Assembly (NCBI GenBank): GCA_023091735.1
Contig: JALKBU010000561.1
Span: 1-33,410 of the forward strand
Origin: Trichomonas tenax
Taxonomy: Eukaryota; Parabasalia; Trichomonadida; Trichomonadidae
DNA: 33,410 nucleotides
Reading direction: 5' to 3'
Shown here: piece by piece, positions 25,490 to 33,410 of the stretch
Layout: the number at the start of each line of letters is the position of its first letter
Position numbering within the stretch: the stretch's first letter is position 1
Notes under the pieces: model-generated
What the model was told of the DNA's origin: nothing
Seen by the model: the letters and a program-made list of their open reading frames with translations, nothing else
Database searches by the model: none
Program-made: the position numbers and the translations under genes

Positions 25490-26293
25490 ATGGAAACATT
25501 TCAAGACAATTTCTCAACTAAAAGTGTTGATTCTGATATTGATTTTGAAAGTACATACATTAAATCATTGATAGAAAATATTCAATCAACAATCCTCTCC
25601 ATTTTCGATGAGTTATTCAAGTTTATAAAACAAATAGATGAGAGCAATAAGCTAATAGATTCAAATAATTTGCAAAAGAAGATTCAGCATATCAATGATG
25701 ATGCATGTGATAAGTTTAATTTTATTGATTCAAATTTTAAAAACATGGTGAAATTGGTAATCAAAAATATGAGCAAATATCAAAAACTAGCAGATGCGTT
25801 GCTGAGCATAACAAAAGATGTTTTTCGGAGGTTTGCTCAATATGAGAAGAAACTGATGAAATTCGATTAATTACTTATTCCAGCTCTATTCGAACATAAA
25901 ATTTGTATCATTCAAAACATAAAGCAAATAGTCGACATATCTGTTGAATTGAAAAATATCATTGAACAAAATAAATATATTGCATACTATGAAAACGAAA
26001 ACAGAGTAAATAAAAAAGATGATGATGAAAAGAAAAACACTAAAGAAGATGATGGTGAAAAGATAAGCATTAAAAAAGTGAAGGAAAGCAAAAAAATCGA
26101 AAATCAAAAACTAAATATCAAAGAAGACAATGAAGAAAATATAAATAGTAGGTATGATCAAATGCAGTGGTGCCTGACAATAGCCATAATTGTTGTTTCT
26201 ATTACTTTCATTATTATAGGAATTTTTCACAATGAATTCTCATTTTACTTTGGGCATATATATGTTAGAAACACCCACTATAGAAGCTACTGA
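25490..26293 (+). pseudogene. Coiled-coil, single-pass membrane protein interrupted by one in-frame TAA
   Basis: The ATG at 25490 opens a 126-codon helical frame ending MKFD-TAA at 25868-25870. The same frame then continues without break for 140 codons: more coiled coil (IKQIVDISVELKNIIEQNK), a Lys/Asp/Glu-rich stalk, a membrane helix (WCLTIAIIVVSITFIIIGIF) and a short 24-residue tail to 26293. The joined layout, helical bundle plus C-terminal anchor, resembles SNARE-like or other tail-anchored membrane proteins, but no SNARE core with a zero-layer is evident. A single nonsense mutation, a sequencing error, or readthrough could explain it. The second half also has an internal ATG at 25949. 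Confidence 0.6.
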
Positions 26294-26596
26294 ACGTCAA
26301 TTCTATATGTTTTATCAATATAGATTCACAACTTTAAACAAGTATTCATCCAAACAGTTGTGAACATAGGAAAATGATGACTGCGAGTGAATTTATAACT
26401 GAATGATTAAACAATGCAAACTGATATAGTTAAAAAATGAAATTCAATAATTTCACATTTCCAGATTTCGCACTCTTTAACAGGCAAAAAACCTCAGAAG
26501 CAAATTCCATAAACAAATAAACAAAAATCGAAAATCTTACATCATCAAGAAAAAAAAAATTAAACGCAAAGCCGTTACCACCAAAAAAAAAAATAA
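26294..26596. other. A-rich intergenic region before B-box/TLDc gene
   Basis: The last 90 bases before the ATG at 26597 are poly-A rich (AAAAAAAAAATTAAACG, ACCACCAAAAAAAAAAA). No TGTCA initiator or AAAAGTGAC copy is evident; TTACATCATCAAG near 26538 is the only initiator-like text. Confidence 0.5.
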
Positions 26597-28645
26597 ATGC
26601 ATGCTCCTTCTATTCCACCTACAAGCGATGATTTCGCAATTGTGGAATATCTCATGCAGATGCAGCTTGACGCGCCGCAATTCAAAATCTCCGAGATGAA
26701 AGACATTTCTGTGAGGCACCAAGTCAATGTTTTCAACAATTACGTAAAGAAAATGAAAAACGCGAACGTTGTCGACGCATTTGTGCTCCTCAAGTCAATT
26801 CAGCAGCCTCTTTCCGACATTGCAAGCCACGGATTGAGAATTCCGGCAAATTCGGGATTCAAATTTCAATTAAATCACATTGAGCTCCCGCAGGGCGAAG
26901 AAACATATGAAGTTCTCCACCTCATCATCGCTCTTGGAACAGTAATCAATTTCCAGAGCGCAGATGCCGAATTAGACCAGGTCGAGTACTTGAACGCCAT
27001 CCCAACGGCCGATGATCTCAAGGGACATGACTCTATCCGTGTCAGTGACGAAAACGTTTACTACGTCTTCAACGCCGCTCAAATTAAGACTGTACACTTC
27101 ATCACCTTCAAGGGAGGCGAAAACCTCTCTCACGAGCACCACATCATCAACAAGTGTGGTGTCTGCGGAAAGAACAACGCCACAGTCTGGTGCCAGAGCG
27201 ATTCAATCAAACTTTGCCCCGATTGCGATAAAAAGACCCACGATGTTAACCCGCTCTTCCAGTCTCATGTCAGAGTCCCAATCCGCGAAGGTCTCCCGTT
27301 CACACAGATGTGCCAGTTCCACCCACAGCAGAAAATCTCGTACTACTGCCCGAAGTGCCACTTAGCGGTCTGCGTCGATTGCAAGATCAACGGAAACCAC
27401 GCACACGGCGATTTCGCAAAGCACAAACTCATTCCATTCGCTCAGGCATACAACGATGCACATGCAACAGTCCAGGCAAGGAACACAACATTCATCACAC
27501 GCCAGAAAGTAATTGAGGAAGGAATCCAGGCAGCTGAGGACCGCCTCCAGGAGATCATGGATAATGCTGATGCTGTTGAGGCTGAGATTCAGCGCATCGC
27601 GGCGGCAGCAATCGCTTCGATGAGGAACCAAGCAGCACAGAGAGCTAACATCGTCAAGTCTGCTAAGGCCGAGCTTGAGCGCAAGTTGTTCGAACTGAAC
27701 AAGCAGAAGGAGTTCATCAAGACACACGATGAAACATCTGAGCCAGTCGATTTCTTGCAGTACTACGCATGCTCTAAGGAGCTCGAGAAGGAAATCCTCA
27801 ACATGAAGGACCTTCCAGAGCCGCTCACAGTCCATGGCGACCTTCTTGTTTACGGCAAGCTCGATGTTGATGGCCCACGCAAGAAGGGAGATAACACCGA
27901 GGATGAAGATGGTGAGCCAAACTCTGACAACTTCTCCGAGCGTGACATCAACTATTCAGTTCACTCATACGCCACAAACACAAACGAACCATCTATCACA
28001 CAGCCACCAACAACGATGCCACTCGAGCGCGCTCCAAAGTTCACAAAGCTCTCAAAGTTAGCAGCAAGGAAGGAAGAGAAGATGAAAGCAATGAAGTTAT
28101 CCCTCAACTTCACACCATTCGCTCAATCCGAAGTTTTAACAGATGACGATGACAAGAGAATGATTTATCTCATACTTCCATTCAAGGGAGTCCCCGAGAC
28201 GCACTTGATGTTCTCCACAACACGCGATGGCAGGAACATCGGGAAGATGCACAAGATGATCGATGGAAAGGGTATTACACTCGTTCTTGTCAAGGCAAAC
28301 GGTTTCACATTTGGTGGCTTCGCTGCCGTTAAATGGAACTCTGACGGTGTTCCATTTGGTGACACCTCATCATGCTTCCTCTTCTCCCTCATAAACAATG
28401 CCTTGATTCCAGCACGTGGACAGTCCGAGGAGCAGTGCAAGTTGTTCGCAACAGAGGACTCTCTCACATTCGGTAAGGAGGATCTCAAGCTTGCCGATAA
28501 CTTCGATAGGTGTTCATCACAGATAGAGAACTCATACGGTGTTGGCCTCGTCTACGGCGGAGAGAGGTCCAAGACATTCCTTGCTGGTGCTAACCAGTTT
28601 GCTGCCGATGTTGTTGAAGTTTGGGGATTCTTCTCCAGCGAATAA
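26597..28645 (+). CDS. B-box zinc finger, coiled-coil, TLDc domain protein
   Basis: This 682-residue protein begins with residues 1-185 of novel sequence (SIRVSDENVYYVF). Two B-box zinc fingers follow, at about 187-226 (CGVCGKNN, WCQSDSIKLCPDCDKKTH) and 239-280 (CQFHPQQKISYYCPKCHL, CVDCK...H). A coiled coil spans about 295-390 (AEDRLQEIMDNADAVEAEI), then a Ser/Thr-rich linker. A TLDc domain spans about 510-682 (HLMFSTTRDGRNIGKMH, FGGFAAVKW, SCFLFSL, EVWGF). TLDc proteins in other eukaryotes regulate V-ATPase or oxidative-stress responses; B-boxes with coiled coils drive TRIM-like assembly, but no RING precedes them. The combination is common in trichomonads. Coding GC is high, suggesting good expression. 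The stop codon reads TAAA. Confidence 0.9.
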   Translation: MHAPSIPPTSDDFAIVEYLMQMQLDAPQFKISEMKDISVRHQVNVFNNYVKKMKNANVVDAFVLLKSIQQPLSDIASHGLRIPANSGFKFQLNHIELPQGEETYEVLHLIIALGTVINFQSADAELDQVEYLNAIPTADDLKGHDSIRVSDENVYYVFNAAQIKTVHFITFKGGENLSHEHHIINKCGVCGKNNATVWCQSDSIKLCPDCDKKTHDVNPLFQSHVRVPIREGLPFTQMCQFHPQQKISYYCPKCHLAVCVDCKINGNHAHGDFAKHKLIPFAQAYNDAHATVQARNTTFITRQKVIEEGIQAAEDRLQEIMDNADAVEAEIQRIAAAAIASMRNQAAQRANIVKSAKAELERKLFELNKQKEFIKTHDETSEPVDFLQYYACSKELEKEILNMKDLPEPLTVHGDLLVYGKLDVDGPRKKGDNTEDEDGEPNSDNFSERDINYSVHSYATNTNEPSITQPPTTMPLERAPKFTKLSKLAARKEEKMKAMKLSLNFTPFAQSEVLTDDDDKRMIYLILPFKGVPETHLMFSTTRDGRNIGKMHKMIDGKGITLVLVKANGFTFGGFAAVKWNSDGVPFGDTSSCFLFSLINNALIPARGQSEEQCKLFATEDSLTFGKEDLKLADNFDRCSSQIENSYGVGLVYGGERSKTFLAGANQFAADVVEVWGFFSSE

Positions 28646-28898
28646 AAAAGATTCTTTGATATATTAACTTACTTGTAAAGAACAAAACATTTATTTCATC
28701 AATATATGAAATTTTTTAATGATGTCGTTGTAACATCAAAGTCCTTAAATGAATGAAAGAAAAAAATCTTATACAACACAAAAAAAGAAAGAAAAACCAA
28801 TCTAAAGATAGAAAGTCGACTTTGGAAAAAAATAAGAAAATAAAAGTGTCGATTTAACCTTATTATCATGTTCAATTTTCTAAAAATATATTTTTCAT

Positions 28899-31800
28899 AT
28901 GGCGCCTCACCCTTGTGAGTTGAATATGAAAATGATTCTCACAGACAAGGCGTTCAGTCCCCAAGCGTTCCTGAAGAGCGGCTTCCGCCAGTTCCTCGAG
29001 AACGTCATCGATTACTTGAAGGAGTTCAATCGAGAGCAGGAATCGGGATTCTTCAAAAAGGCGAAATACGTTGACGGAAGGTCACTCAATGCGTGCATGA
29101 AAAAGATTTTTCAAGTTGCTGCACCAGGAACTTTAAGAACTGAAGACATTCAACTTTTAGACAAAATTTTTGGCGTTCTTCTTCATCCGAAAACACCGCA
29201 GGCATATTTTGGCGACGCTTTGGAGAATTTTCTTACCTTGATTTCGGTTTTAAACGACCACAACATCTCTGATCTCGAATGCTCGATCCCTTTAATCGTA
29301 CCTTACTTGATCGTCGCGAAGCCGGAGGACGTGTTGCTCGTCAGCGCCCCAATCTACACGAAGTCAACACCGATAATCGATCCCTCTCAATCTCCTCTTT
29401 CGGCACAGGACACAGCGAAGGCGCTTGATCTGGTTTTGGAATTCATCTTCAAAAATTGGTCGATACGCGAAGCTTTGTGCCTCAACCTTTTCTTCAATTG
29501 TATCGTCAAATTGATATACAAATCGATATGCGACAAAAACTCGGTGCAGACATTCGACTACGGTTTCACTGTACTTCCATCTGATCTTCACCGCCGCGTT
29601 GTTACATTTCTCAAGAAAATATTGGATAACTTCAAGCCGTTGGATTGCTTGCTTTACACGAGAGAGTCCATCATCATGATGCTCAGCATATGCAGAACAA
29701 CAACTTACAACCCAAGTACGAGCGATTTAATCGTCACATTTAATTTTATTTCAGCGATTTACGAGAAAGAAAGCACTTATAGTCTATGCATAAAATCGTT
29801 CGAGAAATTCCACCAAAACATCGGTGATCTGATTTTCGAAGTTCTTTCATCAAATTGTAAAAATAACGGTATCATCGAGGAGCCACTCATCGTTGCCTCC
29901 AACGACATTGTCTTCAAGTACTTGCACTCCCTGCTCGTGATGGAGGATTTCGAACAATCGAGGAATGGATTATCAAAGATTTTCGTTTCTCACGAGAACG
30001 AAGAAGGCGCCTTCGCTCACTTCACGCACTGCATACTCTACTACCTTGTCTCTACAATGGAGCGCAGAACAGTCATCTGGGACTTCTTCCTGAAGGAACT
30101 TTGTCGTCGTCCAATCGGCGCTGCCGCATGTTCGCTCTACGCGCAGTATTTGTCGTACTACTCACTACCGACACTCTACAAGTTCGGTGTCGAAGCAGTT
30201 TCACACAGCAAGAATTTCGTAAGCAGAAACAGAAGAAATCGCCAAAATACGGTCTACGATTTCATCGCTGAGAATCTCCAATTCATCCTCGAGATGCCGC
30301 ATGAGTTCGTTTGCGAGAAAATCAACCAAATTCTCACAGAATTACATCAATTCGATAAAATCCTCGAAAACATGCATCTTCACGCCCTCAACCTCCCAGA
30401 CGACAAAATTCTTGAGAGCATTGTCTTCTTCATCAATCAATTTACATTCTATCAAAATCTCACTGCAGAAGAGAGAATGCTCGGATTTGCGCCGATCATG
30501 GCTATGGCGGACTCTTACGCGAAATCTCTGCTCTTCCCGCCCGGAATCGAAATTAATGGTACTTTGCCATTCCAAATTTGCGGAAATCTGCTCTTTTCGG
30601 CAATCCTTGATATCAATGACGATAGGATTCGCAATATCTCGTTCAACATTCTCTCGCAGATTGTTAACGTCAACCAGATGAAGAATTATTTGGATGATAA
30701 GTCACTTTCGATGTGGTACGCAGCCCTGTGCCTCCAGATGCTCTCAGCCGATGAGAATATGCGCGAAGAAGGCTTCAAACAGGCTCTCAACACAATCCAA
30801 CATGCTTTTACTGGTTCTCCGATTTTGATTCCAATGATGATGGGTTTAGTCGAATCTTCATTCATCAAGACATCGCCGCAGACAATCTCCTTCCTCTCGT
30901 CGTTCCCGCTTCTCAACGTTTCTGCAAGAATATCTTCTAGCTTCGTCAGCTCGGTCGATCAGATCATCGAGAGATGCGCGCGCGCGTACATCAGCGATCC
31001 TGTCTCTTTCCTCACGAACCCGCCGGAGAACCTCAGGAAGAGGGCCATCAGCCTCATTGACAAGCTCCACGTCATCGCAATGAAGGAGAACAGAATTGCA
31101 TCGCCAGTCAAGTCAGGTGAAGCTCGCCGAAGCAATCTTTTCGAGCTCCTCATCCCAGCTTACTCCGTTCTCATCAGCGATGAGTTGACTCTCCCATCTC
31201 CCGACTCTTTCTTGATAGGAAGATTCTTGAACTACTTCCTCGATGCTCTGAAGCTGAAGAGCCTCGAAGCGCTCGTTTCAATTCGCGGACTTTTGATGTA
31301 CATATCGAAGATCTCCAAGATCGATCAATCTGTCGCGAGGAACTTTGTCGGAGGAATTTCCAAGTACTGCTGCTCCATCTCTAAGAGCGATGGCGACACA
31401 TGGATCTTCAATATCATCAGATTGACAGTTGATGCATATATCGAGTCATCTGCAGTGATGAAGTACGGCCTGGAGTACAACGAGTTCGTCTCATTCCTGA
31501 ATGAAGGTCTGCGCAACTTCAACAGCGTTGAGATCACAAACTTCATCCAGCGCTGCCTTCAGCATCTCGCCGTCACATACATGAGGTACCCGCTCCCTCA
31601 GACACCGGAGTTCATGACGAACAGGAGGTACTTCCAGAAGGGCCAAGTCGACAAAGCCAGGTTCTACATCATCGATGGAACAGTCACAGGTGCTATTATG
31701 GATGGCCAAAAGGCACGCATATCAAGCCAGACAACAAGTGGTCAGTTTGTCTGGAATTTCACGCCTATCTATCCGACAATATTCCCACAGAACACGCCAA

Positions 31801-32885
31801 AGAAAGTTTCCTCTTTCTTCGACGTTCACACGCCAGATAAAATGGCGGAAACGTTCGCCACTCCTCACCAATCTGACTTTTCGACAAAGATGATCAAGCA
31901 AGTCGACAGACTCCACAGCGACTTCCACGACCTATTTGCTTTCGATGAAATAGGCAACATCGATAAAGTCCTTTCAGACATCGAAGGTTTCGCCGATGCT
32001 TTCGGTAACAAGCCTTATAAGCCGGACATCGAGTTCCTGCAGCCTGTCTTCGAGCACGTCTCGCCAGTTGCTGCAATCTTCGGATGCACCGGAAAGTGCA
32101 ATGTCGACAGCATCAAGCAGCTCAAAGTAATCGAAAACGCCAACCAGCGCGCAGATGACGCCATCGAGAAAGTCAATCAGCTCAGCACACGTCTTGGAAC
32201 GAAGTTTGGTGTCTTGTTTGTTCATAACGAAGCCGTCGATCAGAACCAAATCCTTTCGACGACATTCGCGGAAACATCACCGCACTTCAGGGAGTTCATC
32301 ACTGGTCTTGGTTGGCCTATCTCGCTCAAAGACCATCGGGGATACTTCGGAGGTCTTGACAAGAAAGAAGGACGAAATGGAAGGACTTCAATCTATTTCG
32401 CGAACTCAATGCACGAGATGATGTTCCACATTGCACCTTTGCTTCCAAACGACAACACAGATGCAGACAACCAACAGATCTACAAGAAGCGGCACATCGG
32501 AAACGACCACGTGCACATCATCTGGTGCACTGCAGAGAAGGACTACAACACATCAACGATCACTTCGCAGTTTAACCAAGTACACATTGTCATATATCCT
32601 CTTCAAACAGGCCTCTTCAGAGTTGACACATTCTCTAGGAACGACGAACTATGGTTCGGACCTCTTCGAAACTCAGTCGTCGTGTCCAAGAAGGAGTTGC
32701 CTTCGTTAGTCAGAGAGACCGCTGAAGAAGCGATGATCGTTTTCTACATGAACCAATCCGCCTTCCAGCACCCGCTCAACGATGTGATGACGAACATCAA
32801 CAACATCAACGAACACTACGTCGTGCCGTACGACAACCTTATGGTTCCTCATGCGCCATACGTACAAGTTCTCGCACAAAAATAA
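28899..32885 (+). CDS. Tuberin/RalGAP-type RapGAP-domain protein
   Basis: This 1328-residue protein has about 900 residues of helical-repeat solenoid and then a C-terminal RapGAP domain (about 1090-1290). The signature is KKRHIGNDHVHIIW, with the asparagine thumb at residue 1202; FGVLFVHNEAVDQNQIL, HFREFITGLGWPI, GYFGGLD, MMFHIAPLLP and LWFGP are the flanking conserved blocks. This domain is shared by tuberin (TSC2), RalGAP-alpha and Rap1GAP and supplies Asn to hydrolyse GTP on Rheb, Ral or Rap. The long helical N-terminus favours the TSC2/RalGAP branch over Rap1GAP; length is shorter than human tuberin (about 1800). The start ATG follows a TTTTTCAT context, with AAAAGTGTC about 50 bases upstream. 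Nothing indicates damage. Confidence 0.9.
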   Translation: MAPHPCELNMKMILTDKAFSPQAFLKSGFRQFLENVIDYLKEFNREQESGFFKKAKYVDGRSLNACMKKIFQVAAPGTLRTEDIQLLDKIFGVLLHPKTPQAYFGDALENFLTLISVLNDHNISDLECSIPLIVPYLIVAKPEDVLLVSAPIYTKSTPIIDPSQSPLSAQDTAKALDLVLEFIFKNWSIREALCLNLFFNCIVKLIYKSICDKNSVQTFDYGFTVLPSDLHRRVVTFLKKILDNFKPLDCLLYTRESIIMMLSICRTTTYNPSTSDLIVTFNFISAIYEKESTYSLCIKSFEKFHQNIGDLIFEVLSSNCKNNGIIEEPLIVASNDIVFKYLHSLLVMEDFEQSRNGLSKIFVSHENEEGAFAHFTHCILYYLVSTMERRTVIWDFFLKELCRRPIGAAACSLYAQYLSYYSLPTLYKFGVEAVSHSKNFVSRNRRNRQNTVYDFIAENLQFILEMPHEFVCEKINQILTELHQFDKILENMHLHALNLPDDKILESIVFFINQFTFYQNLTAEERMLGFAPIMAMADSYAKSLLFPPGIEINGTLPFQICGNLLFSAILDINDDRIRNISFNILSQIVNVNQMKNYLDDKSLSMWYAALCLQMLSADENMREEGFKQALNTIQHAFTGSPILIPMMMGLVESSFIKTSPQTISFLSSFPLLNVSARISSSFVSSVDQIIERCARAYISDPVSFLTNPPENLRKRAISLIDKLHVIAMKENRIASPVKSGEARRSNLFELLIPAYSVLISDELTLPSPDSFLIGRFLNYFLDALKLKSLEALVSIRGLLMYISKISKIDQSVARNFVGGISKYCCSISKSDGDTWIFNIIRLTVDAYIESSAVMKYGLEYNEFVSFLNEGLRNFNSVEITNFIQRCLQHLAVTYMRYPLPQTPEFMTNRRYFQKGQVDKARFYIIDGTVTGAIMDGQKARISSQTTSGQFVWNFTPIYPTIFPQNTPKKVSSFFDVHTPDKMAETFATPHQSDFSTKMIKQVDRLHSDFHDLFAFDEIGNIDKVLSDIEGFADAFGNKPYKPDIEFLQPVFEHVSPVAAIFGCTGKCNVDSIKQLKVIENANQRADDAIEKVNQLSTRLGTKFGVLFVHNEAVDQNQILSTTFAETSPHFREFITGLGWPISLKDHRGYFGGLDKKEGRNGRTSIYFANSMHEMMFHIAPLLPNDNTDADNQQIYKKRHIGNDHVHIIWCTAEKDYNTSTITSQFNQVHIVIYPLQTGLFRVDTFSRNDELWFGPLRNSVVVSKKELPSLVRETAEEAMIVFYMNQSAFQHPLNDVMTNINNINEHYVVPYDNLMVPHAPYVQVLAQK

Positions 32886-33410
32886 TTCTATTTATTTTTA
32901 TTGTTAAAAATCTAAATGCTTTTTATATTAGACCCTTGTGCATATATTTTTTTGATTTGCAACTAGATGACCTATATCCATTTCTGGCCTCCATATGCAT
33001 GTAGGTTTTATATGCATATAGGATTTCATATGCACACAGAATTCTATATGCATATAGGTTTCCATATGCATATAAGATTTATATGAATTGTTTTATGATA
33101 TACTTGTTCTATGTGCTATTTGTAAATTCAGTAATAGGTATTTCTCATATTAAAAAAATAGATGATATTTCATATTTAATGGTTATGGCTTTCAGGTTTT
33201 CAAGAACAAAAGAAAAGTTCTAGCATAAAAAAGGTATATTCGCAGAATTAAATGATATTTTTTATGTGGGCAATTAAATTTTTATACGCAAAGTCGGCGA
33301 AACTCGTTTTTTAACTCACTGGATTAACTTCTTGCAAAGTTATTGAACCCCAATGTACGAAATCATCTTGTGCATGATATATTAAAGAATTAGCTAACAA
33401 AGTCTATATT
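32886..33410. other. AT-rich 3' region with minisatellite
   Basis: No gene is seen before the window end. The 5' part carries the ATATGCAT repeats (separate entry). The final ~150 bases have a slightly richer composition (GCAAAGTCGGCGAAACTCG) that might belong to a gene beyond the window, but no frame is convincing. Confidence 0.5.
32993..33088. repeat. ~18-base tandem minisatellite built on ATATGCAT
   Basis: Copies start at 32993, 33010, 33028, 33046, 33064 and 33081, spacings of 17-18. The consensus core is ATATGCATATAGG; the third copy reads ATATGCAC and the last ATATGAAT. Each core is itself palindromic. Confidence 0.85.

Noticed and set aside
17105..26293. Alternative genetic code or stop readthrough as a general explanation of the interrupted frames
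   Set aside because: TAA and TAG both end intact conserved genes here at the expected length, and two of the broken genes also have frameshifts.
409..32885. Spliceosomal introns
   Set aside because: All intact genes read through in one frame; no GTATGT ... ACTAACACACAG pair of trichomonad type was noticed where a frame needed repair.
1..33410. tRNA, rRNA, CRISPR arrays, prokaryotic operons
   Set aside because: No cloverleaf-like segments, rRNA cores or direct-repeat/spacer patterns were noticed by eye; the gene content is eukaryotic. A tRNA scan could still find something I missed.

Overview
This window looks like the nuclear genome of a parabasalid flagellate, most like Trichomonas. It is AT-rich outside genes, and the coding regions are compact, intronless and on both strands. 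The proteins are clearly eukaryotic: Vps18, Vps33, SRP54, a centromeric-type histone H3, a Ras-like GTPase, RapGAP, RGS, VPS9, B-box and TLDc domains. Three points favour a trichomonad over other AT-rich protists. Several genes carry TGTCA(C/T) or TCACTTCATT initiator-like sites within about 5-30 bases of the ATG. In 10 of 17 intact genes the stop codon itself is read as TAAA, the trichomonad poly(A) signal. One degraded gene matches the DUF3447/ankyrin family that is greatly expanded in trichomonads. Species assignment is inference.

Layout. Positions 409-8965 hold Vps18, a tandem-cystatin protein, a cenH3-like histone (minus), SRP54, an unknown helical protein (minus), and a small basic protein (minus) divergent from a RING-H2 protein. 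Positions 9046-17026 hold six consecutive minus-strand genes. In transcription order these are a TOF/LisH-like protein, a C2-like acidic-tail protein, a Ras-like GTPase, an unknown protein, Vps33, and a seven-helix RGS protein. Positions 17105-22500 are a decaying, repeat-rich segment. It contains a broken S28 serine peptidase gene, an intact thioredoxin-like gene, a large palindromic element with an internal ~246-base tandem array of alternating hairpins, a broken phenolic acid decarboxylase gene of bacterial type, and a DUF3447/ankyrin relic. Positions 22600-32885 hold a VPS9-domain protein (minus), a coiled-coil membrane protein split by an in-frame stop, a B-box/TLDc protein, and a 1328-residue tuberin/RalGAP-type RapGAP. 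An ~18-base ATATGCAT minisatellite follows.

How the genes relate. Vps18 and Vps33 are core subunits of the HOPS/CORVET tether, and a VPS9 protein would act just upstream on Rab5-type GTPases, so endolysosomal traffic is well represented. The Ras-like GTPase has Glu in place of the usual catalytic Gln, and the RapGAP-domain protein carries the asparagine thumb that serves GTPases lacking that Gln; a functional link is speculative. The TOF/LisH and C2 proteins could be basal-body components.

The most unusual item is the palindromic element at about 19350-21110. It has a 246-base-period array of two alternating hairpin types, lies directly upstream of the dead bacterial-type gene, and I recognise no transposase in it.
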